Of a stretch of DNA of 64,000 nt, positions 1-9,234 are shown piece after piece. Numbering within the stretch: the stretch's first letter is position 1; the number at the start of each line of letters is the position of its first letter. The position numbers and the translations under genes were made by a program. The notes beneath the pieces are model-generated. The model was not told the DNA's origin and did no database searches. It saw nothing but the letters and a program-made list of their open reading frames with translations. Source of the stretch: Capnocytophaga sp. ARDL2 (GTDB taxonomy: Bacteria > Bacteroidota > Bacteroidia > Flavobacteriales > Flavobacteriaceae); assembly GCF_041530365.1 (NCBI RefSeq), contig NZ_CP168034.1, forward strand, positions 992,001 to 1,056,000, written 5' to 3'.

Positions 1-224
1 GGGGTAAAGATTCCACTTCGGGCAATTTCCATCATTCCACCTGAAAACAATGCACCGCAAAGAATACCAACCGAGGCAACCAACATGGCTGTTTTAAACG
101 AAATAGCCTTTGAACCTAATGCCGAATTGAGAAAGTTTACTGCGTCGTTGCTCACTCCAACAACAATGTCGATGATTGCCAAAATGGCTAAGGTAATCAA
201 CATAATAACATAAATCTGTTCCAT
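1..224 (-). CDS. Inorganic phosphate transporter, Pit family (N-terminal part, cut by window edge)
   Basis: The reverse strand reads MEQIYVIMLITLAILAII and then GVSNDAVNFLNSALGSKA, the GxxNDxxNxxxxxxGSKA signature of the Pit family of inner-membrane phosphate permeases. Two hydrophobic segments are visible (about residues 4-20 and 41-60). The ATG at 222-224 is the natural start. About 75 residues lie in the window and the rest is beyond base 1. The gene diverges from hemH and does not belong to its operon. The family call rests on the signature motif; substrate specificity is inferred. Confidence 0.75.
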   Translation of the reverse strand, partial: MEQIYVIMLITLAILAIIDIVVGVSNDAVNFLNSALGSKAISFKTAMLVASVGILCGALFSGGMMEIARSGIFT

Positions 225-343
225 AGTGTTTTAATTTATTCTTTAATGCAAAATTCGGTAGATTTTTTTTATTGAATGTTAAGCCAATGTTATTAATTTT
301 TCTCATTGTTTTATTTTAGTTTTTTATTTAGGTTGCTATACCC

Positions 344-351
344 TATCTTTG
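344..351 (+). promoter_or_regulatory. Bacteroidota -7 element upstream of hemH
   Basis: TATCTTTG matches the TAnnTTTG consensus and lies 26 bases before the hemH ATG. No clear -33 TTTG is seen at the usual distance. Confidence 0.4.
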
Positions 352-377
352 TAAGAAATTTTTTAATTACAATAATA

Positions 378-1406
378 ATGAAAGGAGTATTAATCGTAAA
401 TTTAGGTTCGCCCGATGCACCTACACCAGAAAGTGTAAAACCTTATTTGGAAGAGTTTCTCATGGATAAATATGTGATAGATATGCCGTATTGGTTGAGA
501 AGCCTAATCGTAAAAGGAATTATTTTGCGTACGCGTCCAAAAAAATCTGCCAAGGCATATAAAAAAATATGGTGGGAGGAAGGTTCTCCTTTGATTGTTA
601 TTTCCAAAAACAAGCACAAGTTGGTACAAGAAAAAGTTTCGATACCTGTGGCATTGGCTATGCGATATGGCAAACCATCGATTGCTAACGGTTTAGAAGA
701 ATTACATAAAAAAGGGGTTACTGAGGTGTTGCTAATGCCTATGTATCCGCAATATGCGATGGCAACGACTTTGACTATTGAAGAATTGGCTGAAAAGATT
801 GTTGCTGAAAAATATCCAAACATGAAATTGACAAAATTTCCTGCATTTTACAACAAAAAGGAATACATCGATAGTTTGGTAACAGTAATTTCTGAATCTG
901 CTAAAGACAAAGCCTTTGACCATTTGTTGTTTTCTTACCACGGAGTACCAGAAAGACATATCAAAAAAACGGATAAAACCAAAAAACACAACGGTATAAA
1001 AATCGTTGAAGACACCTATTGTTGTCAGCCAAATAGCCCAGAAGCAGAAACTTGCTATCGTACCCATTGTTTTGAAACCACTCGATTGGTTACAGAACAA
1101 ATGAATTTGCCTAAAGAAAAATTTTCTCAAAGTTTCCAATCTCGTTTGGGGATAGACAAATGGTTGGAACCTTTTACGGTAGATGCGGTAGAGCGATTGG
1201 CAAAAGAAGGTGTGAAAAAATTGGCGGTGGTAACTCCTGCATTTGTGGCAGATTGTATCGAAACTTTGGAAGAAATCGAAATGGAAGCCGGAAAATTGTT
1301 TAAAGAACATGGGGGAGAATCTTTCCACTTGATACCTTGTCTCAACACACATCCACAATGGATTGACGCTTTGGTACAATGGATTACTGAATGGGAAAAT
1401 AAATAA
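378..1406 (+). CDS. hemH: Ferrochelatase (HemH)
   Basis: HemH inserts ferrous iron into protoporphyrin IX to make protohaem. The 342-residue protein opens with KGVLIVNLGSPDAPTPESV, typical of the family, and has the catalytic-histidine segment LLFSYHGVPERH near residue 190 and a cysteine-rich stretch after it (DTYCCQPN). An open frame extends 24 codons further upstream, but the ATG at 378 matches the conserved N-terminus and follows the -7 element. hemJ starts 9 bases downstream, so the last two steps of haem synthesis are probably cotranscribed. Confidence 0.95.
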   Translation: MKGVLIVNLGSPDAPTPESVKPYLEEFLMDKYVIDMPYWLRSLIVKGIILRTRPKKSAKAYKKIWWEEGSPLIVISKNKHKLVQEKVSIPVALAMRYGKPSIANGLEELHKKGVTEVLLMPMYPQYAMATTLTIEELAEKIVAEKYPNMKLTKFPAFYNKKEYIDSLVTVISESAKDKAFDHLLFSYHGVPERHIKKTDKTKKHNGIKIVEDTYCCQPNSPEAETCYRTHCFETTRLVTEQMNLPKEKFSQSFQSRLGIDKWLEPFTVDAVERLAKEGVKKLAVVTPAFVADCIETLEEIEMEAGKLFKEHGGESFHLIPCLNTHPQWIDALVQWITEWENK

Positions 1407-1415
1407 TCTCATATT

Positions 1416-1955
1416 ATGGAAAATCTGTATGCTTATGTAAAAGCCTTGCATATCATATTTGTAGTATGTTGGTTTGCAGGTCTTTTTTATATCGTGAGGT
1501 TGTTTGTGTATTATACAGAAGCTCAGTTGAAATCCGAAGTAGAAAAAAATATTCTGAGTGAGCAATTTCGATTGATGATTTATCGTTTGTGGTACATTAT
1601 CAGTTATCCAGCAGCAATTTTGGCAACCATTTTCGGTTTGATTATGTTGTATCTCAATCCATTTTTATTGAAAATGCCATGGATGCATGCCAAATTGGGA
1701 TTTATTGTTTTGCTTTGGGCATATCACTTTCAATGTGGCGTGTATGTAAAACAAAGTTTAGAAAATCGCTTACAAAAGACCAGTAAATATTTCAGATTGT
1801 GGAACGAAGGAGCTACCTTGATTTTGTTTTCCGTAGTGTTTTTAGTAGTTTTGAAACACGCAGTCAATTGGATTTATGGAGTTGTAGGGTTGTTTACCTT
1901 GGCAATTTTACTGATGATAGGAATCAAAGTGTACAATAAACTTAGGAAGCAGTAG
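1416..1955 (+). CDS. hemJ: Protoporphyrinogen IX oxidase HemJ (CopD/UPF0093-like membrane protein)
   Basis: A 179-residue polytopic membrane protein with about four to five hydrophobic helices. The N-terminal KALHIIFVVCWFAGLFYIVR with its conserved histidine is the HemJ signature. HemJ oxidises protoporphyrinogen IX to protoporphyrin IX, the substrate of the adjacent ferrochelatase, so the neighbourhood supports the call. The ATG at 1416 is 9 bases after the hemH stop, consistent with one transcript. Older annotations call the family CopD-like or UPF0093. Confidence 0.88.
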   Translation: MENLYAYVKALHIIFVVCWFAGLFYIVRLFVYYTEAQLKSEVEKNILSEQFRLMIYRLWYIISYPAAILATIFGLIMLYLNPFLLKMPWMHAKLGFIVLLWAYHFQCGVYVKQSLENRLQKTSKYFRLWNEGATLILFSVVFLVVLKHAVNWIYGVVGLFTLAILLMIGIKVYNKLRKQ

Positions 1956-2111
1956 GGTATTATTGTATATTGAATATTGTAGTAATGTATAATACTCGTT
2001 ATTAAATAGTTTCGTGTTTATCAATTTATAGAATATTGTTCAATTGTGATAAAATAAGCTAAATACAATTTTACAATTTACATTATACAATCTTATTAAT
2101 GCAAAGCTAAA

Positions 2112-3572
2112 GTGGAAAAAGACGAAATAGGAAATTTATCGTTACGGAATCGCATTTTTATTGCGATGCTATCTATTACCATTACATCGATGATTGTAGT
2201 GATAGCAGTTATGTTTTATCAGTATCGAAAAGAAGTAAGAACCTATCATCAGGAGTTGTTGCATAATAAAGAAGCAGCTGTGATAGAACATTTGTCTTTT
2301 ATTTTAGGCAATTCGCCTGAACCACTTACAAACGATAATCTTTCAGAAATATTAAAAGAAAAAATCTTTGAACTCTCAGCAATACATGATATTCAAATAG
2401 ATATTTATGATTTGAATGGTCGTATGTTGCTTTCATCAAAGGGACGATTTATTATTGATGAAATTGATAACGTACAGATTTCTCCTATTATTTTAAATAT
2501 CATTGAACTTTCACCAGATAAACGTTTTATTCACTTACAGCAGAGTTCGAAAGAGTCGTATAGAATATCTTACAATTATATAACAGATAAGAATTTTAAA
2601 AATTTAGGAATATTAAGTTTGCCTTATAAACAAGATATTACCTTGTATCAAAATCAGATAGATACATTTTTGATTCGCTTTGGGCAAATTACCTTTTTCT
2701 TGTTGATTTTGTCTATTTTGATGTCGTATTTTTTGTCAAATACAATTACGAAATCAATTCAAGCAGTTGCACGTAAAATTACGGGAACACGTATCAATAA
2801 AAATGAAAAGTTGCGTTCGAATAATATTCCGAGAGAGATAAAACCCTTGATAAAGTCTTACAATCGTATGATTGACGAATTGGAGGAAAGTGCCAATTTG
2901 TTGGCAAAAAGCGAACGCGAACATGCGTGGAGAGAGATGGCAAAACAGGTGGCTCATGAAATAAAAAATCCATTGACACCTATGCGATTGACCGTACAAA
3001 TGTTTGAACGAAAATTTGATTCCAATCACCCCGATGTTGATAAAAAGATGAAGGATTTTTGCGATACGCTTATTCAACAAATCGATACGATGTCGTCGGT
3101 TGCTTCGGCTTTTTCCAATTTTGCATCGATGCCTGCTCAAGAAAAGGAAACCATTGATTTGGTAAAAGTAATCGGATTGTCATTGGAAATCTTTAAAGAA
3201 GAATTTATAGAATTTACTCACGAAGTAGATGAATTATTCATTCATTTTGATAAAACACAATTAATACGTATTGTTACCAACTTGATAAAAAATGCTTTAC
3301 AAGCAATGCCAGAAGAAAAAGTTGACCCAAAAATTGAGGTATCTTTGTCAAAAATAATGGGTTTTGCAATTTTGAAAGTTAAAGACAACGGTTTGGGAAT
3401 AGCTAACGAACATTTAGAACGAATTTTTGAACCGAAATTTACTACCAAAACCAGTGGAATGGGATTGGGATTAGCTATGATAAAAAATATTGTTGAATCA
3501 AGCAATGGAACAATAACAGTTTCTTCAGTTCCAAATAAAGAAACGGTTTTTGAAATACGATTGCCGGTGTAG
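2112..3572 (+). CDS. Orphan sensor histidine kinase, NtrY-like
   Basis: The 486-residue protein has a membrane helix near residues 15-37, an extracytoplasmic sensor region, a second helix near 190-210, a HAMP linker, and a HisKA domain with the phospho-accepting histidine near residue 282 in AHEIKNPLTPMR. The ATPase domain shows NLIKNALQA (N box), DNGLGIANEH (G1) and GMGLGLAM (G2). The H-box style, with PLTPMRLTVQ, resembles NtrY. The start is GTG at 2112 because the nearby ATG runs into a stop. No response regulator is adjacent, so its partner and signal are unknown. Confidence 0.85.
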   Translation: MEKDEIGNLSLRNRIFIAMLSITITSMIVVIAVMFYQYRKEVRTYHQELLHNKEAAVIEHLSFILGNSPEPLTNDNLSEILKEKIFELSAIHDIQIDIYDLNGRMLLSSKGRFIIDEIDNVQISPIILNIIELSPDKRFIHLQQSSKESYRISYNYITDKNFKNLGILSLPYKQDITLYQNQIDTFLIRFGQITFFLLILSILMSYFLSNTITKSIQAVARKITGTRINKNEKLRSNNIPREIKPLIKSYNRMIDELEESANLLAKSEREHAWREMAKQVAHEIKNPLTPMRLTVQMFERKFDSNHPDVDKKMKDFCDTLIQQIDTMSSVASAFSNFASMPAQEKETIDLVKVIGLSLEIFKEEFIEFTHEVDELFIHFDKTQLIRIVTNLIKNALQAMPEEKVDPKIEVSLSKIMGFAILKVKDNGLGIANEHLERIFEPKFTTKTSGMGLGLAMIKNIVESSNGTITVSSVPNKETVFEIRLPV

Positions 3573-3640
3573 GGTTTTAAATTACAATTTTTTGATAATG
3601 ATATTTTTCAAATAGTTATTTTAAGACAATAAAAATTTAC

Positions 3641-4072
3641 CTACCTTTTCCTACTAAAAAATATTTTCATCAATTCTGAACATTCTTTTTCGAGTATTCC
3701 GTAGGTAACTTGAGTTTTTGGGTGTAGTTGACCACCCATATTTTGAAAACCTCTTTTGTTGTCAGTTGCTCCGATAACGATGCGGTCTATTTGTGACCAG
3801 TAGAGGGCACCTGCACACATTTGACAGGGTTCTACAGTGATGTACATTGTACAGGTTTTTAAGTATTTTCCCCCAAGTGAGTTGGCTGCAGCGGTAATAG
3901 CCTGCATTTCTGCATGTGCGGTAACATCGGTTAGAGTTTCGGTGAGGTTGTGAGATTTTGCGATGATTCGATCATTTGCAACCACTATAGCACCGATGGG
4001 AATTTCTCCTATTTTGAACGCTTCTTTGGCTTCATTCAAAGCTAGTTGCATATAATATTCGTCGTTTAGCAT
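3641..4072 (-). CDS. tadA: tRNA adenosine(34) deaminase TadA
   Basis: TadA converts adenosine 34 to inosine in tRNA-Arg(ACG). The 143-residue protein has the complete zinc-deaminase signature: TAHAEMQAI with H53 and catalytic E55, and EPCQMCAGA with C83 and C86. The length is normal for bacterial TadA. The start at 4072 precedes LNDEYYMQLALNEAKEA, the usual N-terminal helix. It lies just downstream of the tRNA-Phe array on the same strand but is separated from it by a strong hairpin terminator. Confidence 0.92.
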   Translation of the reverse strand: MLNDEYYMQLALNEAKEAFKIGEIPIGAIVVANDRIIAKSHNLTETLTDVTAHAEMQAITAAANSLGGKYLKTCTMYITVEPCQMCAGALYWSQIDRIVIGATDNKRGFQNMGGQLHPKTQVTYGILEKECSELMKIFFSRKR

Positions 4073-4103
4073 AATGTAGTTTGTTGGAAAAGTAAAAGTA
4101 ATT

Positions 4104-4133
4104 AAAAAACCGACTCAATTGAGTCGGTTTTTT
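4104..4133 (-). terminator. Rho-independent terminator of the tRNA-Phe array
   Basis: A-tract, CCGACTC, AATT loop, GAGTCGG, T-tract. This symmetric hairpin lies between the last tRNA-Phe and tadA, and probably ends the tRNA transcript. Confidence 0.8.
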
Positions 4134-4137
4134 GTTG

Positions 4138-4210
<73 letters not shown>

Positions 4211-4253
4211 TTTTTAAATTTTAATTTAAATATTTCAAAAATGAAAAACTTCG

Positions 4254-4326
<73 letters not shown>

Positions 4327-4369
4327 TTTTTAAATTTTAATTTAAATATTTCAAAAATGAAAAACTTTG

Positions 4370-4442
<73 letters not shown>

Positions 4443-4480
4443 AGTTTTTGAAAAGCACTATTGCTTTCCAAAAGCGAGTG

Positions 4481-4510
4481 CAAATATAAAACACTTTTTC
4501 TAATTTCAAA
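4481..4510 (-). promoter_or_regulatory. Sigma-A promoter of the tRNA-Phe array
   Basis: On the reverse strand TTTG (4507-4510), an 18-base spacer and TATATTTG (4481-4488) match the Bacteroidota TTTG-N17-23-TAnnTTTG consensus. It sits about 40 bases before the first tRNA. Confidence 0.75.
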
Positions 4511-4531
4511 AACTTTTTTTGAAAAAATGTT

Positions 4532-4966
4532 TTAGTTAAACAATATTGGTTTAGAAGTTTGATTGATTTTTACAATATGATAAGGTTTAGACATAACGGT
4601 AGCATCATTGTAAGTTTCTGTTAAATTTATCATTATATGTTCTGATGTTTCAGTGATATTTGAAATTTCGTAGTTAGAACCTGTTTGGCTAAGTTTACCA
4701 AGCAATACGATTACTTTAGAAGAATAGTAGTTTACCGTTGGAAAATTTGATGTGTTGAAAGATGTTGTTGTTACGAAATTTTCAAACTCATTATCGTTTG
4801 ATATTATAAGATTGAGGTTTTGATTTAAATTATCGTATAAATCTAAATCATTTCCCTTTGCCAATGTTTCAAATGCAACGGTTTGTTCTTCCATTGTTGT
4901 GGAGTCATCGTTACCACACGCTATCATTCCGATAGTTGCGATTGAAAGTGCTAAGATTTTTTTCAT
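4532..4966 (-). CDS. Putative lipoprotein of unknown function
   Basis: A 144-residue product begins KKILALSIATIGMIACGND, a lipoprotein signal peptide with lipobox MIAC followed by an acidic GNDDS, which fits surface export in Bacteroidota. The rest is polar with alternating beta-like strands and no motif I recognise. Nine upstream codons are open, but the ATG at 4964-4966 gives the correct short basic n-region. It lies between the tRNA array and the IS982 element. Function unknown. Confidence 0.6.
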   Translation of the reverse strand: MKKILALSIATIGMIACGNDDSTTMEEQTVAFETLAKGNDLDLYDNLNQNLNLIISNDNEFENFVTTTSFNTSNFPTVNYYSSKVIVLLGKLSQTGSNYEISNITETSEHIMINLTETYNDATVMSKPYHIVKINQTSKPILFN

Positions 4967-5103
4967 TTTATACATAAATTTTAAATGATACAATTTAGTA
5001 AATTCAAGTAGTTTAAATGTCGTGTTTTTATTTTATACCTTTCTCTTAGAGAGATAGTTTTAAAGTTGTTTTGGTAAATTTAAAAAAATAAATAGTTTTA
5101 TAA

Positions 5104-6096
5104 GAAAATAACCCGTTGTGCATTTTAAATTATACTTGCTTTAATTTTATTTATTTCCTTTTTTAATACAAATTTGTTAATGTATTGAATTAAGGTTAAA
5201 GCAGTTATTTTACTGATAATTCGTGTTTTAAAACCGTTGAATGATTTAGCATAATTCCTTTTAATCATAAATTGATCACAAAGTTGAGAAAATAGAGTTT
5301 CGATTCTTTTTCTCTTCTTTTTGAATAAATAAAATTGAGGTTTGTAATCTTTTTGATTTATTCTTTTAGGTGTATCTAACTGAATAGTAGCAGTGTTAAA
5401 CAAATCTAATTGATATTGTGACGATATATAACCTCTATCACCAATCAAAACGCAATTTTGAATTTGAGAACTAACATCTTTTAAATAATGAACATCGTGA
5501 ACAGATGCTGGAGTCATATCTAAACTTTGTACAATACCTTCTATTGAACAGATTATGTGTAATTTATATCCAAAATAATGTAACTTCTGACTAGCACAAA
5601 AACCATAATCAGGATATGAAAAACTTTCGTCTCTACAAATTTTACTTCTCATTGCTCTAGCATTTTCACATATTTTCAAAGGCATACTATCAATTACAAA
5701 ATAACTCTCCTCTCTATTAAAACACATTGCAAGTTTTTCCCTAATCTGATTTATATAATAAAAAAGATTTCGTTTTCTTTTGTTATAAACACTTCTTTCT
5801 ATTTTGTTTTTCAAAGAATTAGGTATTTTTCTAAAGAGTTGTAATTCACTATCAATACTTAAATATTCTGCTGTTAAATTTAAACTCACCAATTCTAAAT
5901 CACTCATTTTTGGCTTTCTCCTTTGATAAGGTAAAAGTTGATGAGGAAAAAAATCTTCTAAAACTTCTAAAATTCTTTCGTATATTTGCTCTAAGTTGTT
6001 CATTTTTTATTTGTTTTAGCGAACTAAATATACTGAATTTCAGTTAAATGAACAACTTTTTTTATTTTATTTCATAATGCACAACAGGTGAAAATA
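5104..6096 (-). mobile_element. IS982-family insertion sequence with 7-bp target duplication
   Basis: The element spans 5111-6089 (979 bp). The left end reads ACCCGTTGTGCATTTTAAAT and the right end, reverse-complemented, ACCTGTTGTGCATTATGAAA: terminal inverted repeats with few mismatches. The flanks carry a perfect direct repeat GAAAATA (5104-5110 and 6090-6096), a target-site duplication that fixes the boundaries. One intact transposase gene fills it. Size and structure are standard for IS982, and intactness suggests a fairly recent insertion. Confidence 0.9.
5125..6003 (-). CDS. IS982-family transposase
   Basis: This DDE transposase cuts and inserts the surrounding IS element. The 292-residue protein is full length for IS982. 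The likely catalytic triad is D105 (FVIDSMPLK), D189 (VLIGDRGYIS) and E235 (KRKRIETLFSQL). The N-terminal part is a helical, basic DNA-binding region. The start ATG at 6001-6003 lies just inside the inverted repeat. No frameshift or stop is seen, so the enzyme could be active. Confidence 0.92.
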   Translation of the reverse strand: MNNLEQIYERILEVLEDFFPHQLLPYQRRKPKMSDLELVSLNLTAEYLSIDSELQLFRKIPNSLKNKIERSVYNKRKRNLFYYINQIREKLAMCFNREESYFVIDSMPLKICENARAMRSKICRDESFSYPDYGFCASQKLHYFGYKLHIICSIEGIVQSLDMTPASVHDVHYLKDVSSQIQNCVLIGDRGYISSQYQLDLFNTATIQLDTPKRINQKDYKPQFYLFKKKRKRIETLFSQLCDQFMIKRNYAKSFNGFKTRIISKITALTLIQYINKFVLKKEINKIKASII

Positions 6097-6607
6097 GCAT
6101 AGAAGTTATCTCGACTTTTAAATTTTAGTTTTATTTCACGCCGATGAAGATTGATTTTTATATTTTTTCTGTTAATTTGATTTTCACTGATGTTTTTTGG
6201 ATTTATAAAAAAACAAAATCTGCGGTAATCTGCTTTAAACCGTAGGTTTAATAGTTTTTAAGTGCTTTTTTCTTAAATCATTTAAAAAAAATCTGTTGTT
6301 ATCTGTGAAATCTGCGTAAGAAAAAAAGTTAAGATGACTTCATAATCAATAAAAAAACGAACTACTTATAAATACTTTGGGGTTACGCATAGTTCGACAC
6401 TTCGTGTCGGTTTCCGTAAAGCAACTTGAAGAGTTTAATAATGTGTAACCCAATGTGCTAGCTTTGGGAGAGAAACACAAACGCCTATACTCCGTACAGA
6501 GTACAGTACAGAGATTAATTTTATTTCCGAAAATTTACTATCAAAATAAGTTGTGTTTGAGATTGATAAAATTAATGTATTTTTGTAGACAATTCATTCA
6601 AAAAACA
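6097..6607. other. Non-coding interval between IS982 and coaX with repeat remnants
   Basis: About 510 bases without a convincing gene. 6200-6330 holds AT-rich sequence with recurring 'aatctgcggtaatctgc'-type words, a repeat style also seen at 9420-9545 and 25960-26030. 6377-6453 is bounded by an imperfect inverted repeat with a perfect small hairpin inside (separate entry). The coaX promoter must lie in the last part, but I see no clean consensus. Confidence 0.5.
6377..6453. repeat. Imperfect inverted repeat with internal hairpin (possible mobile-element remnant)
   Basis: TTGGGGTTACGCAT (6377-6390) faces ATGTGTAACCCAA (6441-6453), whose reverse complement is TTGGGTTACACAT. Between them CGACAC-TTC-GTGTCG (6395-6409) is a perfect hairpin without a T-tract. 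It may be a miniature element or a fragment of one; there is no target duplication I can identify. Confidence 0.4.
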
Positions 6608-7345
6608 ATGATTCTAATCATCGATATCGGAAATACTCAAACAAAAATAGCGGTTTTCAAGGAAGAGAACATTCAACAAGTGCATTTTTGTCCTACCCAT
6701 ATTTTTCACGAACGATTGATTGAACTGAAAAATGAAAATCCAAATGTTCAAACGGTGGTTTTGGCTTCGGTGGGATTTCTTCAGGAAAATCAATTGGAAA
6801 TGTTGAAACAACATTTTTCTGTAGTTCAAATTACCTCATATTCTCCTATGCCTTTTCACAATGCATATTCTACGCCGCAGACTTTGGGTATCGATCGTCG
6901 GGTGTTGGCTGTGGGTGCGAGTTTGCAATTTCCCAATCAAAATGTGTTGGTCATCGATGCGGGAACTTGCATTACTTATGATTTTGTAGATGAAAATAAT
7001 AATTATCAAGGAGGTGGAATTTCACCTGGAATAGGTATGCGTTTCAAAAGTTTGAAACATTTTACCGCCAAATTGCCCGAAATCAACTGGGAGCAACAAA
7101 CGGCAAATCTCATCGGAACTTCCACTCAAGAAAGCATCGAAAGTGGTGTTTTGAATGGAGTAATTGCAGAAATTGACGGAATTATAGAAAAATATCAACA
7201 AAAAAATCCAAATTTAAAGGTAATTTTAACGGGGGGAGATGCAGAATATTTGTCAAAACAAATAAAAAATGTCATCTTTGCACATTCATTCTTTCTATTA
7301 GAAAGTCTTTATTCATTATATAAATACATTCAATCGTATGATTAA
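6608..7345 (+). CDS. coaX: Type III pantothenate kinase (CoaX)
   Basis: CoaX phosphorylates pantothenate, the first step of coenzyme A synthesis. The 245-residue protein has the ASKHA-fold motifs expected: IIDIGNTQTK at residues 4-13 (phosphate loop), TLGIDRRVLAVGA, VIDAGTCITYDFV, and GGGISPGIGMRFKSL. The frame is open for 51 codons upstream, but the ATG at 6608 matches the family's universal short N-terminus. Its 3' end overlaps the next gene by 8 bases, suggesting translational coupling and an operon running through lptC. Confidence 0.93.
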   Translation: MILIIDIGNTQTKIAVFKEENIQQVHFCPTHIFHERLIELKNENPNVQTVVLASVGFLQENQLEMLKQHFSVVQITSYSPMPFHNAYSTPQTLGIDRRVLAVGASLQFPNQNVLVIDAGTCITYDFVDENNNYQGGGISPGIGMRFKSLKHFTAKLPEINWEQQTANLIGTSTQESIESGVLNGVIAEIDGIIEKYQQKNPNLKVILTGGDAEYLSKQIKNVIFAHSFFLLESLYSLYKYIQSYD

Positions 7346-8594
7346 AAAGATACTTCCGGTTGTTTTCGGATTGTTTTGTGGGGTAACTTCGGCTCAAGAA
7401 GGGACAATTTCTCCGTATTCGCACTATGGATTGGGAGAACAAAAGTTTAGAGGAATCAACGAAATAAAAGATATGGGTGGTCTGGCTGTGTACAGCGATA
7501 GTTTGCGTATCAATACCCTCAATCCGGCTTCCTATGGTCAGTTGCAACGCGTGACGATTGCTATGGGAGCAAGTATGCGCGAAACCAAAGTTCAAAACAA
7601 CACCTCTTCTTACAAAACCAATACGGGAAGCATAAATTATATTGCTTTGGCAGTGCCTGTTGGAAAAGTGGGTATTGCTGCTGGAGTGAGTCCTTATACT
7701 TTTACTGGATATAAAATCACGGATACTTTTACCGAAAACAATATTGAGTACAACAATCGCTTTAATGGCAAAGGTGGAATCAATCGTGCCTTTGTGGGAG
7801 CTGGTTACAATGTGATGGAAAATTTTTCTGTTGGAGCAGAGGTAGGTATTTTCTTTGGAACGAATGAAAAATCGCAAGTAAAGTTTATCCAAGACGATGG
7901 GAATGAATTTCCAGTACAATACGGAACAGTTCGTAGAGAAGATAGTAGATATACTGGCTTTTCGTACAATTTTTCAGCTCAGTACAAACACCCATTGAGC
8001 AAACGAAAATTTTTGTATGCTAATGCTACTTTTAGTCCAGAATCTCAATTGGATAGAGTGCAAAATCGCTCAATAAATTTATTGGATGCCAATTATGCCA
8101 TTGTACAATCTTCTGATTTGGGTGAAGTACAATCAAAAGTGACTCATCCACAAAATTACAGTATAGGATTGGGGATTGGGGACCCTTTCAAATGGTTTGT
8201 TGGTGCCGAATACGCACAGCGTAAAACCAGCGTTTGGAATCAAATTTTTACCTATTCCAATGCCACCTATCAAGATGCTTATCGTGTTTCGGTAGGAGGA
8301 TTTTATACGCCAAAATTCAATTCGTTTACCAGTTTGTTGAGTCGTATGACGTATAGAGCTGGATTTAGATACGAATCTACAGGATTGATGATAAATAATG
8401 TAGGTGTAGAAGAAAAAGCAGTTACGGCAGGAGTAGGAATTCCAGTGGGTAGATTTGCGTCAAATTTGAATATAGGGTTTGAATACGGAACTCGAGGAGC
8501 ATTGAAAAATGATATGGTAAAAGAAAATTATATCGCTGTATCTGTAGGAATTTCATTAAACGATAGATGGTTTGAAAAGAGAAAATTTGAATAG
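7338..8594 (+). CDS. Predicted outer-membrane beta-barrel protein
   Basis: A 418-residue protein with signal peptide IKKILPVVFGLFCGVTSAQ, followed by the mature start EGTISPYSHYGLGEQKF. The rest is rich in alternating aromatic/hydrophobic strands, such as NYSIGLGIGDPFKWFVGAEY and FASNLNIGFEYGTRG, and ends with a beta-signal-like stretch (SVGISLNDRWF). Proteins of this kind commonly sit between coaX and lptC in flavobacteria, so a role in the outer membrane is likely; transport or assembly function is not known. Confidence 0.7.
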   Translation: MIKKILPVVFGLFCGVTSAQEGTISPYSHYGLGEQKFRGINEIKDMGGLAVYSDSLRINTLNPASYGQLQRVTIAMGASMRETKVQNNTSSYKTNTGSINYIALAVPVGKVGIAAGVSPYTFTGYKITDTFTENNIEYNNRFNGKGGINRAFVGAGYNVMENFSVGAEVGIFFGTNEKSQVKFIQDDGNEFPVQYGTVRREDSRYTGFSYNFSAQYKHPLSKRKFLYANATFSPESQLDRVQNRSINLLDANYAIVQSSDLGEVQSKVTHPQNYSIGLGIGDPFKWFVGAEYAQRKTSVWNQIFTYSNATYQDAYRVSVGGFYTPKFNSFTSLLSRMTYRAGFRYESTGLMINNVGVEEKAVTAGVGIPVGRFASNLNIGFEYGTRGALKNDMVKENYIAVSVGISLNDRWFEKRKFE

Positions 8595-8661
8595 TAAATT
8601 GTTAGATCTTTCTGAATCAAATGAAGAATCTCTAAAAACTCAAATAAAAAAGATTCCTCCT

Positions 8662-9234
8662 ATGGTCGGAAGCATAAAATACGAAATTTCTAAAGTAGCA
8701 ATTAAACTATTTGCTTTATTATCAATTTTGGCTTGCGATTCTGATACAAAAGAAATTCAGAATATACATGTAAAACGCTTGCATCCCGACGGTGAAGCAG
8801 AAAAATTTGTCGTAAAATACACCGAGGAAGGAAAGATAAAAGCCCAGCTCAACACCGAAAAAATGTTGGATTACAGTTCGGCAAAATCGCCTTTCAATTT
8901 GTTTCCCAAAAAAGTGTTTGTAACTATTTTTGACGAAAACAAAAACAAAACAGAAATTCAGGCCGATCGTGGGTTTTCGTACAACAAAACGCAAATCATC
9001 GAATTGACGCATAATGTAAAAATCAAAACTCACGATGGAAAGTTGCTCGAAACTCAACAATTGTTTTACGATCAAAAAAATCAGTGGTTTTTTACCGACC
9101 ATTATTTCAAATTGACTACCAAAGACAAGAGTTATTTCGAGGGAATTGGAGTGGATTTTGACAGTGATTTCAAGGTGTTTAACGCACAACAAAATAGAGG
9201 AGAATTAAACAATATTAGCAATGAAAATTTATAA
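8662..9234 (+). CDS. lptC: LptC-like LPS export protein (lipoprotein form)
   Basis: LptC receives lipopolysaccharide from the LptBFG transporter and passes it to LptA. The product (190 residues from the ATG at 8662) has a lipobox at SILAC, then a beta-jellyroll-like region with the OstA-family pattern GEAEKFVVKYTEEGKIKAQL and FDENKNKTEIQADRGF. The frame is open back to ATG 8572, overlapping the previous gene, but that would put the lipobox too far from the N-terminus, so 8662 is preferred. Neighbours (outer-membrane protein, PpiD) fit envelope biogenesis. Confidence 0.75.
   Translation: MVGSIKYEISKVAIKLFALLSILACDSDTKEIQNIHVKRLHPDGEAEKFVVKYTEEGKIKAQLNTEKMLDYSSAKSPFNLFPKKVFVTIFDENKNKTEIQADRGFSYNKTQIIELTHNVKIKTHDGKLLETQQLFYDQKNQWFFTDHYFKLTTKDKSYFEGIGVDFDSDFKVFNAQQNRGELNNISNENL

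Noticed and set aside
94..306. Minus-strand open frame of 70 codons
   Set aside because: It overlaps the clear Pit-family transporter start in another frame and has no protein-like composition.
732..1565. 277-codon open frame antisense to hemH
   Set aside because: Composition (very rich in Phe, Cys and Ser) is the shadow of the real gene on the other strand; no start context.
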